Of a stretch of DNA of 64,000 bases, positions 18,195 through 27,739 are shown piece after piece. Below the pieces are notes generated by a model. It was not told the DNA's origin and did no database searches. It saw only the letters and a list, made by a program, of their open reading frames with translations. The position numbers and the translations under genes are program-made. This stretch comes from Terriglobus albidus. Lineage in GTDB: Bacteria > Acidobacteriota > Terriglobia > Terriglobales > Acidobacteriaceae. Positions within the stretch are counted from its first letter, which is position 1. The number at the start of each line of letters is the position of its first letter. The stretch spans positions 1 through 64,000 of the forward strand of contig NZ_JAGTAS010000056.1 in NCBI RefSeq assembly GCF_025685425.1, given 5' to 3'.

Positions 18195-19460
18195 ATGCGT
18201 AACAAATTAGGCCTTGGTCTGGTACGTGTAAGCGTGTCGTTGATCTTTGGAAGTGTCTCGGTTCTTGCTCAGACAAATGTGACTGTCGACACCAATTCCC
18301 CTGGTTCCTATATGAGCATTCCTGTATTCAGAAGTGGTTCTGTCATTGCTAATTCAACGATGGTGCAGGCTCCAAACGGCAACATCGGAATCAAAACCGG
18401 GACGGCCGCTCCTTTTTTTCCGTTGACGGTCTATGGCAACGCCGCGTTCGGTTATGGCACCGATACTATGAACGGTTTGATCACCATGGGGAAAACTCCA
18501 CTCGTTCAGATCGTTGGAGGTGGTAATTCGAATGCGGCTCCGAGCCTTGGACTGCTGCAATTGAATATGAACGCTATTGGCATGACCCAGGCCGCGGCTG
18601 AGATCTACATTGGCGCTTCAGCCGGCACGACTGCAACCTCGCGGGCCCCGGTACAGAATGGGGTGCTCCTTGGACAGCTAGGGTTCTTCGGGGATGACGG
18701 CACGAATGTGCGTACGCGGGGCGCCTTTATCAATTCGTATGTTGATACCTCGCATGTCCCAGTATCGACCGGTGTTATTCCGGCCGGTCTTAACCTCGGA
18801 ACGACCAGCAGCGCTCCGATCATCTTCAGCACGAGAGTCAATCTGGCAAACGGGAGAGACGTAACTGATCCGACGCAAACCTCCGAAAGAATGCGTATTG
18901 ACTACAACGGCAATGTCGGTATCGGTACCGGGACTCCTAGGGAGAAGCTGGAAGTAAACGGCAATATCAAGATAAGCGGTGTCGGTGCATCGATAGCTTT
19001 TCAGGATGGCTCGGTGCAAAACACTGCCTGGAATGGAACTACCTGTGGTGGTGACTACGCTGAGTCGGTAGACGTGACCGGAGACCGTAAGGCCTACGAG
19101 CCGGGCGATGTGCTGGTGATCGATCCCTCCTCTCCTGACAAATTCCTCCGCACCGCTGAGCCTTATTCTCCTCTGGTCGCTGGAATCTACTCCACTCAGC
19201 CCGGTCTTACAGGCCGCAGAAAAGGAGCTCCCAAGACCGGCGAAGAAGTTCCTATGGCGCTTGTCGGTATTGTGCCGACGAAAGTAAGTGCTGAGAACGG
19301 GCCCATCAAGCCGGGCACACTGCTTGTGACTTCGTCCACTGCCGGCTATGCGATGCGAGGCACGGACCGGGAGAAGCTGACGGGTGCCATTATCGGTAAG
19401 GCGATGGGCACACTCGACTCCGGTAAGGGAGTCATCGAAATTCTGGTTTCACTGCAGTAG
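18195..19460 (+). CDS. Exported fibre-like protein 2
   Basis: From ATG 18195 (GGAG 10 bases upstream) the protein is 421 residues. It has a signal peptide (LGLVRVSVSLIFGSVSVLAQ) and a roughly 250-residue beta-rich body containing NGNIGIKTGTAAPFF and NGNVGIGTGTPREKLEVNG. The shared C-terminal module closes it, ending IEILVSLQ. The N-terminal 300 residues are nearly the same as in fibre protein 3, with scattered substitutions, which points to a fairly recent duplication. The gap after gene 1 contains TTTGGTTCGTCGAG, similar to sequence after each of the other copies, so the spacer was duplicated too. Confidence 0.6.
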   Translation: MRNKLGLGLVRVSVSLIFGSVSVLAQTNVTVDTNSPGSYMSIPVFRSGSVIANSTMVQAPNGNIGIKTGTAAPFFPLTVYGNAAFGYGTDTMNGLITMGKTPLVQIVGGGNSNAAPSLGLLQLNMNAIGMTQAAAEIYIGASAGTTATSRAPVQNGVLLGQLGFFGDDGTNVRTRGAFINSYVDTSHVPVSTGVIPAGLNLGTTSSAPIIFSTRVNLANGRDVTDPTQTSERMRIDYNGNVGIGTGTPREKLEVNGNIKISGVGASIAFQDGSVQNTAWNGTTCGGDYAESVDVTGDRKAYEPGDVLVIDPSSPDKFLRTAEPYSPLVAGIYSTQPGLTGRRKGAPKTGEEVPMALVGIVPTKVSAENGPIKPGTLLVTSSTAGYAMRGTDREKLTGAIIGKAMGTLDSGKGVIEILVSLQ

Positions 19461-19518
19461 TTACTGCCTGGTTCGTTTGGACAACAGAAAAAGATTGGTT
19501 CTAAGGGAGAGAAATTTC

Positions 19519-20787
19519 ATGCGTTATAAGTTGAGCCTTGGCCTGATCGGCGCGAGTGCGTTGCTTATTCTCGGAAATGTCGCAGCTTTTGCCCAAACAA
19601 ATGTGACGGTGGACAACAGTTCTCCAGGTACATACGGAAACATTCCCTATTTCAGAAGTGGATCTGTCATTGCTAATTCCACGATGGTGCAGGCTCCAAA
19701 CGGCAACATAGGAATCAAGACCGGGACTACCGCCCCTTTTTTCCCGCTGACAGTATATGGCAACGCTGCGTTCGGTTACGGCCCCGATACGATGAGCGGT
19801 CTTATCACCATGGGGAAGACACCCCTCGTTCAGATCGTTGGAGGTGGTAATCCGAATGCGAATCCGGGCCTTGGACTGTTGCAGTTGAATATAAACGCTC
19901 CGAATATGGCCCAGGCCGCAGCGGAGGTTTACATCGGCGCCTCAGGCGGTACGACTGTAACCACCCCGGTTGCAGTACAGAATGGGGCGCTCCTTGGCAT
20001 GGTGGGGTTCTTCGGGGATGACGGTACGAATGTGCGTACGCGGGGCGCGTTTATCCATTCGTATGTTGATACGGGGGTTCGCCCGGTATCGACCGGTGTT
20101 ATTCCAGCCGGTCTTGTTCTAGGAACAACTAGTAGCGGCCCGATCATCTTCGGCACAAGATGGAATCTGGCAAACGCGAGAGACGTAGACAATCCGACGC
20201 AAACCGCCGAAAGAATGCGCATTGCCTACAACGGCAATGTTGGGATCGGCACAGGGGCTCCCGCATCAAAACTGGAAGTAAACGGCAATATCGCGCTAAC
20301 TTCCGGAAGCGGTGCATCGATGATCTACCCGGATGGAACAGTGCAGTCAACCGCCTGGAATGGCACGACCTGCGGCGGTGACTACGCTGAGTCGGTAGAC
20401 GTGACCGGTGACCGAAAGACGTATGAGCCGGGCGATGTGCTGGTCGTCGATCCAAAGGTCGAAGGCAAATTTCTCAAGTCTTCCGAGCCGTATGCGACTA
20501 CTGTGATGGGGATCTATTCGACCCAGCCCGGACTCACTGGGCGTCGTGTAGGTGCTCCGAAGACAGGTGAAGAAGTCCCGATGGCGATGCTGGGCATTGT
20601 GCCCACGAAAGTAAGTGCGGAGAACGGCGCTATCAAGCCAGGTGACTTATTGGTGACCTCGTCCACTCCTGGATACGCAATGAAGGCGACGGATCGCTCC
20701 CGCATGATAGGAGCACTGATAGGAAAAGCCCTCGGTCATCTCGATTCAGGAGTTGGCGTGATTGAAGTCGGAATAGCACTGCAGTAA
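19519..20787 (+). CDS. Exported fibre-like protein 3
   Basis: ATG 19519, preceded by GGGAGAG, opens a 422-residue protein with a signal peptide ending in AAFAQ. The body is the close twin of fibre protein 2 (TVYGNAAFGYG, then DTMSGLITMGKTPLVQIVGG). The C-terminal module, however, is closer to that of fibre protein 4: both have DVLVVDPKV, KFLKSSEPYATTVMGIYS and TGRRVGA, which protein 2 lacks. The copies are therefore mosaics, with body and tip exchanging between neighbours. No enzymatic motif is visible. Confidence 0.6.
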   Translation: MRYKLSLGLIGASALLILGNVAAFAQTNVTVDNSSPGTYGNIPYFRSGSVIANSTMVQAPNGNIGIKTGTTAPFFPLTVYGNAAFGYGPDTMSGLITMGKTPLVQIVGGGNPNANPGLGLLQLNINAPNMAQAAAEVYIGASGGTTVTTPVAVQNGALLGMVGFFGDDGTNVRTRGAFIHSYVDTGVRPVSTGVIPAGLVLGTTSSGPIIFGTRWNLANARDVDNPTQTAERMRIAYNGNVGIGTGAPASKLEVNGNIALTSGSGASMIYPDGTVQSTAWNGTTCGGDYAESVDVTGDRKTYEPGDVLVVDPKVEGKFLKSSEPYATTVMGIYSTQPGLTGRRVGAPKTGEEVPMAMLGIVPTKVSAENGAIKPGDLLVTSSTPGYAMKATDRSRMIGALIGKALGHLDSGVGVIEVGIALQ

Positions 20788-20818
20788 TTATTTGCCTGGT
20801 TCGTTAGGAGAGAGTGCA

Positions 20819-21988
20819 ATGCGTTTACGGAATGTTCTTGTAGCCGGGGCTATCGCGGCCGGCAGTGTGGCCGGTTTTGCCCAGGTTACCGGCAGTGGAT
20901 CAACCAATACAGTTCCTAAATTCACCGGAAGCTCAACGATCGGTCCTTCGGCGATCTCCGAAGTAAATGGGAATGTCGGGATCGGCACGACAAACCCTGG
21001 AGCTTCTCGTTTGCAAGTTTCAGGCGGGAACGTCGCAGTTGATTCTGACCCTACTCCTAACCCTCTCCCCGGTGACAGCTCAGAAACAAACGCAACAAGG
21101 TATTTTCAGTGGAGTCGTGCATCGGACGGATGGACTCCTGCACGGATTGGACAGACTTACGGAATCACTTATGGTGGCAATCTTGTTTTCGACTTAAATT
21201 CAGGTGGCTCTCCTACATCTCTATTTACTGCAATGACGATTCTACAGAACGGCAACGTCGGGATTGGAATGGTCAATCCAGTAATGCCTCTGGATATTAA
21301 GCCCGATGCTAATAGCAATTGGATATCTTTGAATGATGGTAGCGGGCATGTCCTTGGAAGTTTTGGCCGCTCCGGCAACGGATTAATTATTGGAACCTGG
21401 TCCGGTGGTGCAAGCAATTTGATTCTAAATCCTACTGGCAACGTGGGCATCGGCACGACATCTCCAGCAACCAAACTCGATGTTAATGGAAGCGTGAAGA
21501 TCAGCGGTAGTGGCGCTTCGATGACCTTCCCTGATAACACAGTGCAATCGACGGCGTGGAATGGAACGACGTGCGGCGGAGACTATGCGGAATCCATCGA
21601 TGTCACCGGCGACCGTAAGTCTTATGGGCCGGGCGATGTGCTCGTCGTTGATCCGAAGGTCGCAGGCAAATTCCTTAAGTCCTCTGAGCCGTATGCCACC
21701 ACAGTGATGGGCATTTACTCCACGCAGCCGGGATTGACTGGACGTCGCGTTGGTGCTCAGAAGACAGGCGAAGAAGTTCCCATGGCGATGCTGGGGATTG
21801 TGCCCACCAAGGTGAGTACGGAGAACGGCCCTATCAAGCCTGGCGACCTGTTGGTGACCTCGTCGACTCCCGGATATGCGATGAAAGCTACGGACCGTTC
21901 TCGCATGGTGGGAGCTCTGATTGGAAAAGCCCTCGATTATCTCGATTCGGGAACGGGCCTGATCGAAGTCGGAATTGCCCTGCAGTAA
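20819..21988 (+). CDS. Exported fibre-like protein 4
   Basis: ATG 20819, with AGGAGAG just upstream, gives a 389-residue protein. The signal peptide is VLVAGAIAAGSVAGFAQ. Three repeats are visible (NGNVGIGTTNPGASRLQ, NGNVGIGMVNPVMPLDI and GNVGIGTTSPATKLDVNG) before the shared C-terminal module ending IEVGIALQ. The leader and first residues (MRLRNVLVA) are almost identical to those of fibre protein 5, while the C-terminal module matches protein 3. The middle section (SWASRASDGWTPARI-like, about residues 100-190) is unique to this copy. Confidence 0.6.
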   Translation: MRLRNVLVAGAIAAGSVAGFAQVTGSGSTNTVPKFTGSSTIGPSAISEVNGNVGIGTTNPGASRLQVSGGNVAVDSDPTPNPLPGDSSETNATRYFQWSRASDGWTPARIGQTYGITYGGNLVFDLNSGGSPTSLFTAMTILQNGNVGIGMVNPVMPLDIKPDANSNWISLNDGSGHVLGSFGRSGNGLIIGTWSGGASNLILNPTGNVGIGTTSPATKLDVNGSVKISGSGASMTFPDNTVQSTAWNGTTCGGDYAESIDVTGDRKSYGPGDVLVVDPKVAGKFLKSSEPYATTVMGIYSTQPGLTGRRVGAQKTGEEVPMAMLGIVPTKVSTENGPIKPGDLLVTSSTPGYAMKATDRSRMVGALIGKALDYLDSGTGLIEVGIALQ

Positions 21989-22020
21989 TGATTTGCTTGG
22001 TTCGTTAGGAGAAGAGTGCA

Positions 22021-23448
22021 ATGCGCTTACGGAATGTTCTTGTTGCTAGTGCTATCACTGCCGGAAGCATGGTTGGTTTTGCTCAGACAGTTACCGGTAG
22101 CGGATCGGCGGGTAAGCTTCCTGTCTTTACTACGACTGGATCCACGATCGGTGATTCGGTGATCTACCAAGCAACAAACGGCAATGTAGGGATAGGCACA
22201 ACATCGCCGGATGCTCCATTGAAGGTCAATACAAGCGCTGGAACTACAAAGATATTCGGACCAAATCTCGAGCTGAATAATTTCGGTGCTGAGTACAACC
22301 TCTCAGTGACCTCTGGGAACTTTAACATTCAAAACAATTCCGATGGAGGCGCGCCCGTCCGCTTTGCGATTCTGGGCGGCTCAGGGAATGTTGGCCTGGG
22401 AACCTCTTCTCCGCAACAAAATCTCTCAGTGCAGGGAGGAGCTGTTATCGACCAGGGAAATGCCAATGCTGGGGCCTTCGATAACAGTGGGCTACATTTC
22501 GGTTCCTCCAGCGGAGAAGGAATTGCTTCTTCGAGAAGCGGAACGAACAACACGTGGGGACTTGATTTCTACACAAACTTTCAAAAGCGTCTATCGATTA
22601 CGAATGTAGGAAGCGTCGGTATCGGAACATCAAATCCTCTGGGCTCTTTTGAAATAAGTGCTCCCGTAGGTGGCTTCGTAGTCTCAGGGCTGAATCTCGA
22701 TCCTCAGTGGAATTCTCTCAACCTGAGTCGAGTCGTTAATAGCGGTAAATTAGTTACCGGATGGAACCGCATGGGCGGTGATGGCGAGGCTGATTTTCTT
22801 GCCAATCGAGGCGGTGGGGGAACAGGAGGCTTTGCCTTCTACGATGTAACCAATGGTGGTTCCGTCAATCCTCTTTTGCGCCTTCATGGAAACGGCAATG
22901 TGGGCATCGGCACAATCCAACCCAGCGCAAAGCTGGAAGTAAACGGCAGCATCAAGCTCACATCTGGTAGTGGCGCGTCCATGACTTACCCCGATGGCAC
23001 CGTGCAGTCGACGGCATGGAACGGCACAACCTGCGGCGGCGACTATGCGGAATCAGTTGATGTCACCGGCGACCGCAAACGCTACGAGGCTGGAGACGTC
23101 CTGGTCATCGACGCTGACACACCGGACAAGTTCCTCCACTCCAGCGAACCCTACTCCAGATTCGTCGCCGGAATCTACTCCACCCGTCCGGGACTGACCG
23201 GCAGACGCGAGGGAAGAGCCAAGACCGGCGAAGAGGTCCCGATGGCCATGCTCGGCATCGTGCCCACCAAGGTAAGTGCAGAGAACGGAGTGATCCGCCC
23301 AGGAGACCTTCTGGTCTCTTCCGCCACGGAAGGCTACGCCATGAAGGGAACCGACTCCACCAGAATGATGGGCGCCGTGATCGGAAAAGCAATGGGACGT
23401 TTAGACAAGGGAACCGGAACGATCGAGGTTCTGGTGTCGCTGCAATAA
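22021..23448 (+). CDS. Exported fibre-like protein 5
   Basis: This is the longest copy (475 residues), starting at ATG 22021 behind AGGAGAAGAG. After the signal peptide (ITAGSMVGFAQ) there are four GNVGIGT-type repeats (GNVGIGTTSPDAPLKVN, GNVGLGTSSPQQNLSVQ, GSVGIGTSNPLGSFEIS, GNVGIGTIQPSAKLEVN). The common C-terminal module follows, ending IEVLVSLQ. Its module is closest to that of protein 1 (LLVSSATEGYAMKGTD). Repeat number grows from protein 1 to protein 5, so the family varies in shaft length as well as in sequence. Confidence 0.6.
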   Translation: MRLRNVLVASAITAGSMVGFAQTVTGSGSAGKLPVFTTTGSTIGDSVIYQATNGNVGIGTTSPDAPLKVNTSAGTTKIFGPNLELNNFGAEYNLSVTSGNFNIQNNSDGGAPVRFAILGGSGNVGLGTSSPQQNLSVQGGAVIDQGNANAGAFDNSGLHFGSSSGEGIASSRSGTNNTWGLDFYTNFQKRLSITNVGSVGIGTSNPLGSFEISAPVGGFVVSGLNLDPQWNSLNLSRVVNSGKLVTGWNRMGGDGEADFLANRGGGGTGGFAFYDVTNGGSVNPLLRLHGNGNVGIGTIQPSAKLEVNGSIKLTSGSGASMTYPDGTVQSTAWNGTTCGGDYAESVDVTGDRKRYEAGDVLVIDADTPDKFLHSSEPYSRFVAGIYSTRPGLTGRREGRAKTGEEVPMAMLGIVPTKVSAENGVIRPGDLLVSSATEGYAMKGTDSTRMMGAVIGKAMGRLDKGTGTIEVLVSLQ

Positions 23449-23487
23449 CTACAGGGTTAGTTAGAAAAGTGTGCGAGTCGTCACCAA

Positions 23488-24297
23488 ATGAAGAAGGTAG
23501 TAATGCGAGACTTTATGAGTATTCGGAAAACAAATTATAAGCTCATCGTTGTGGTTGGAATTGCTCTGTTCGCCCTTCCTTTGTACTCCGCCGCTCAAGC
23601 AGGCTCTGCCAGCGAGCAGGATAAGACGCGTTTACTCGTACAGAAAGTTATTGCCGCGATGGGAGGAAATCAGTGGCGATCCGTCGGGGCAGTGACCTCC
23701 ACGGTATCCATATCACTCCCCGACTCCTCCGCGGCCCTCAAAGAGGAGTGGAGTGATGACTGGAGTACGGGAACGGTTAGCAACCGGCGTGAACAGATCG
23801 ATGGATCTGATAAGAAGGCCTGGATCTTTACACCGGAACGTTCGGAGACATACGGGAAGACGGCAACACCGTCCATAAGCCCGCCGGAATACGATCTGAT
23901 CAATATCGCAAGGTCTATGCCAGCCGTTGCTTTGCTCATTGGGGCATCTAGAGACTCTTGTGTTTTTTCGCATGAAGTTCGAGCCGATGAGTCAAAGCAA
24001 ATTGCCATATCGCAAGTCTGCATTGCTCGCCTCTACCCGAACCACCGCGTTGAGATCAAATGGATAATCGATGCCTCTTCTGCTCTGCCTATATCCGTCG
24101 AGCTTCCGATACGGGGAATGAATGGGAACGTTTCGCTTGCAACGGTGACCTTCCTGGAGTTCAAACAGGCCGATGGATTGAAGTATCCGGTTCGCGCCGA
24201 AATTACTTGGAGCGGGACAAAGTTCACTAAAACAATCAGCATGACAGAGACGAAGTTCTATACAGCTTTGGATAAGAGCAAGTTTTTAGGTCGTTAG
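23488..24297 (+). CDS. Small secreted protein of unknown function between fibre and RHS genes
   Basis: The 269-residue protein has a signal peptide (LIVVVGIALFALPLYSAAQA). A beta-rich domain follows with LLVQKVIAAMGGNQWRSVGAVTST near its start. The layout, an N-terminal AMGG motif and then a half-barrel of about 200 residues, recalls LolA/LppX-like lipoprotein-carrier folds, but the match is by eye only and weak. The gene lies 39 bp after the last fibre gene and 9 bp before the RHS gene, so it is probably in the same operon. No catalytic motif is evident. Confidence 0.5.
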   Translation: MKKVVMRDFMSIRKTNYKLIVVVGIALFALPLYSAAQAGSASEQDKTRLLVQKVIAAMGGNQWRSVGAVTSTVSISLPDSSAALKEEWSDDWSTGTVSNRREQIDGSDKKAWIFTPERSETYGKTATPSISPPEYDLINIARSMPAVALLIGASRDSCVFSHEVRADESKQIAISQVCIARLYPNHRVEIKWIIDASSALPISVELPIRGMNGNVSLATVTFLEFKQADGLKYPVRAEITWSGTKFTKTISMTETKFYTALDKSKFLGR

Positions 24298-24306
24298 GGA
24301 GCCAGT

Positions 24307-27300
24307 ATGCGTAGAATTGTGTTTTTTCTTCTTTGGTTCTTAGCTACATGCTGTGGATCGATTGCTGTAGCGCAAGGGTTCAAAACAGATTCCCTCTTTC
24401 AGCATTTTGATGCCGACCATGTGAACGTGAGTGATTTGACATCGGTGGTGCGCATTCCGCTGTTTTCATGGGCGCAACGCGGATCATCGCCACCGCTGGA
24501 ATTCGTGCTAAATGCGAATACCCCTATGTGGTATCCGCAGGTCAACTGCCTGGATGCAGGCCATTGCCAATACTTCTACAACCATGACCAGCCTCTTCCA
24601 ACCAGCGATGGGTTTCCTAACCTGGGAGGATTTGGCCCGAGTTTTTTGCCGGTGGGAATACCATATGTAATAACTAAAAACTACACGTTCCAGGATCCGG
24701 GGTCCGCCTGGTGGAGTTATGATAAGAGCTATGTTATCGATGACTCTGGGGCAAGCCATCAGCTTTGGGTTGATGCAGGGAATGCCGGTTCGTCGCGAAC
24801 TGTAGACGGGTCAGGTTACTTAGACGATAGCACGGGATTAAAAGACTCTCTGGGGCGCACTATAACGACTTCGTGGTCTGCGCCTCCATCGACTAACACC
24901 GTTACTGATAACGATGGGAACGTGATTTCCTGGACTTACAACTCAAACCAAACCGTTACATGGACGGATACGGTAGGTCGGTCACTTACCTTTGGTTGGA
25001 ATTCGTTTAGCAGTAATACTTCGGGCTGCCCAACTCCTCCCGTAAATGAACCGTTGCCAGTTGCAAAGCTATTGATGACTGTTCCGGGGTATTCTGCCCC
25101 CTTGATGATTTGTTCGGCGAATGTCAATATCAATACCAACTTTTTTGGGAATGGACCTGGGCAGTCAGTCTCACAAACTATGAGTGGTGGCTGCGCGGGA
25201 GATCCGGGATGTCCCGCTTATTTCGTTATCGATTTCCTGGAAACATCGAAGACTGTTCAGCCAATACAGAGCGTAACGCTTCCGGATGGCCGAGTGTGGA
25301 TGTTCCTCTATGACTCTGCCCCCGACAACACCACCAATGAAGCATATGGAGAGATAAAAAGAATCATCGAACCCACCAAGGGATCGATCTGGTATTGCTA
25401 TAAGCACGACTGGCTTAAGCCCGGTAATCCCCCCGGCAGGTGGGGCTCTGGAACTCCCCTTTCTATATATCTGAGTGAGCGTGTTATCGACTCTGACCCC
25501 AATGCTCCCAACTATCAATGCGGCAGTTCGACTTCAGCGAACGGTCGTTCGATCTGGCACTATGAGGTCGGCCCAGATTCGGTGGGATATACAAATACGG
25601 TCACAGACCCCCAAGGGAATGACGAAGTGGCATCGTACGTTCCGGGTACCATATATAGTCAATACAATACGAATACCCGAACTGAAAGTTATTATTTGCA
25701 TAGTGGAAACTCCCGGCAATTAATGAAATCTGTAACGGAAAGCAGCCAGGGAAAACGGCTGCCAGTCTCAGGAGATTCGGCGGAGCAGTTTTCTTTTGTC
25801 AATCGAGATAGCACAACGACAACGAATGTAGACAACGTTACAACAGAGACAGACTCCCAGGGCTACGACAGCTCATTTCAGCCGGCAATAAAAGTCTGTG
25901 GATTGGGACCGGACAATAATTTCTGTCAGTACAAAACGTCTGTCGCCACTGGTATAGGGCAGGTCACCAGCACCTCGAATGGAATTCAGACCCAAGCTAC
26001 AGTCTATAAATGGAGTACCGATACAAACTTCTCAGCGGCAAATTTTATAAACGCAGTTCAGTCCCAGACTACGAGCGATGCGTCCTCATCCTCCGAGACG
26101 GATTACGCCTATGACGAGCCGAGCTATTACGGAGGCACGGGGAAAGGGCATTTGACGGGCATAACGAAGGTGAATGACAGCGGCTCCAATGTGACGACGC
26201 ACACCCACTATGATTCGTACGGCATGCCCGACATACAATATGACGGTAAGAACCACTCGACAACAACGACTTATGATGCGACATACCATGTCTATCCTAT
26301 TTCTGTGACAAAGGGCGGTTTATCCGATGGTTACTCCTATAACCTGGATACCGGAGCAGTCCTCTCTCATACCGATGCCAACAACCAGGTGACACAGTTT
26401 GGGTACGATTCTGGCGGCCGCCCAATAACGGTTCAGACGCCCGGGTTGAGTAGTGGCCACTACTCAACCACGATTTGCTACCCGGATTCCAACACGGCTC
26501 GTGTCTTCCAGGCGCAGGCTACCTCGATTTCGAGTCCATCCTCAGATGGAACGACATGTGGCTCATCCGCGTCCGATACAGTCATAAAAACCTTCAAGGC
26601 TGATGGGCTGGGAAGGACAGTCCGCTCTAGTCTCGATTCCGCTCCAGGTGGGGCCGTTCAATCGGACACCAGCTATGACGCATGGGGTCGTGTGACGTTC
26701 ACGTCGATCCCGTATCTCGCTACTTCCAGTACATCGATTGGAACATCAACTCACTACGATGCGATCGGGCGGGTTTCCGAGGTTGATACGCCCACGGGTG
26801 TGAAGACCTGGGCGTATTCTGGCTTCACATCAAAACTGACTGATGAACTGCAAAACAGAAGGTGGACAACCACCGATGCGCTGGGGAGGATTACGTCCGT
26901 GCTTGAGCCGACAGCTCCGAGCACGGATCCCACTCTTTCCACCACTTATACGTACAATATTTTCGGTCTTACAGATGTGACCCAGTCAGGTGCAAGTGGA
27001 GATCAGCCACGCGTAAGAGCATTCCGTTACAACTCGTTGGGACAGCTAAAAGGAGCTTATAATCCAGAGAGCGGTTTGGTTTGCTATGGGACGTCTCTTG
27101 CGGGAAGCGTGGATTCTTGTTCGGGATCGTACGATCTGAATGGCAATCTGCTGGCTAAAACGGATGCGCGTGGAATCACGACGAACTTTGATTACGATTC
27201 GCTCGACCGCCTTCTGCATAAGACGTACGCTAATGGTGCGACTCAATCGCACACGCTTTCGAGTTGTTATGCGTATGGAACCAGCACCTCAGGCAATCTA

Positions 27301-27732
27301 AACGGGCGTCTGATTCATGAATGGACACAAGATGGATCCTGCCCAGGGGCACCGTCGTCAGGTGTCTGGACTCGCCACTCGGTGATTGCTTACGATGCGC
27401 TTGGTGGGATCTCACAGGAGGAGCGGTGCAACGGCAATAGCTGCACTCAAAGTCGGCCCCATTCCTTCACTTATCAGAGCGATCTCTCGGGAAACCTGAC
27501 TCAATTTTCTGACGGACGTCAATTCTTTACCTTCCACACCGCATACGATGGCGCAGGAATGGCATCTTCGCTTCGTTCGTACCGCGGAACGTTGTCCTAT
27601 CAGACTTTATATACCTTAACCGGTTCAGGCCCGGGTGGCATCACTGGATACTTGCTCGGGAATAATATCGCTGTTCAAAAGACATACGACCAATATCTAA
27701 GACTCCAGGGTCTGACAGCAAAGGCGAGGTAA
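24307..27732 (+). CDS. RHS/YD-repeat protein, N-terminal part of a two-gene RHS
   Basis: The 1,141-residue protein has a signal peptide ending in AVAQG and a beta-rich N-terminal region. YD-type repeats run through the second half (YDSYGMPDIQYDG, FGYDSGGRPITVQTPG, YDAIGRVSEVDTPTGVKTW, NFDYDSLDRLLHKTYANGATQ). Such repeats build the hollow shell of RHS toxins. The protein stops at LRLQGLTAKAR without the conserved core and toxin tip. The next gene, starting 7 bp later, supplies both, so the shell appears to be encoded in two pieces. ATG 24307 follows GGGAGCC. Confidence 0.85.
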   Translation: MRRIVFFLLWFLATCCGSIAVAQGFKTDSLFQHFDADHVNVSDLTSVVRIPLFSWAQRGSSPPLEFVLNANTPMWYPQVNCLDAGHCQYFYNHDQPLPTSDGFPNLGGFGPSFLPVGIPYVITKNYTFQDPGSAWWSYDKSYVIDDSGASHQLWVDAGNAGSSRTVDGSGYLDDSTGLKDSLGRTITTSWSAPPSTNTVTDNDGNVISWTYNSNQTVTWTDTVGRSLTFGWNSFSSNTSGCPTPPVNEPLPVAKLLMTVPGYSAPLMICSANVNINTNFFGNGPGQSVSQTMSGGCAGDPGCPAYFVIDFLETSKTVQPIQSVTLPDGRVWMFLYDSAPDNTTNEAYGEIKRIIEPTKGSIWYCYKHDWLKPGNPPGRWGSGTPLSIYLSERVIDSDPNAPNYQCGSSTSANGRSIWHYEVGPDSVGYTNTVTDPQGNDEVASYVPGTIYSQYNTNTRTESYYLHSGNSRQLMKSVTESSQGKRLPVSGDSAEQFSFVNRDSTTTTNVDNVTTETDSQGYDSSFQPAIKVCGLGPDNNFCQYKTSVATGIGQVTSTSNGIQTQATVYKWSTDTNFSAANFINAVQSQTTSDASSSSETDYAYDEPSYYGGTGKGHLTGITKVNDSGSNVTTHTHYDSYGMPDIQYDGKNHSTTTTYDATYHVYPISVTKGGLSDGYSYNLDTGAVLSHTDANNQVTQFGYDSGGRPITVQTPGLSSGHYSTTICYPDSNTARVFQAQATSISSPSSDGTTCGSSASDTVIKTFKADGLGRTVRSSLDSAPGGAVQSDTSYDAWGRVTFTSIPYLATSSTSIGTSTHYDAIGRVSEVDTPTGVKTWAYSGFTSKLTDELQNRRWTTTDALGRITSVLEPTAPSTDPTLSTTYTYNIFGLTDVTQSGASGDQPRVRAFRYNSLGQLKGAYNPESGLVCYGTSLAGSVDSCSGSYDLNGNLLAKTDARGITTNFDYDSLDRLLHKTYANGATQSHTLSSCYAYGTSTSGNLNGRLIHEWTQDGSCPGAPSSGVWTRHSVIAYDALGGISQEERCNGNSCTQSRPHSFTYQSDLSGNLTQFSDGRQFFTFHTAYDGAGMASSLRSYRGTLSYQTLYTLTGSGPGGITGYLLGNNIAVQKTYDQYLRLQGLTAKAR

Positions 27733-27739
27733 GGTTAGG

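Noticed and set aside
17120-23448. Fibre genes as a prophage tail region
   Set aside because: Each protein has a Sec-type signal and no capsid, portal, terminase or tail-tube gene is present.
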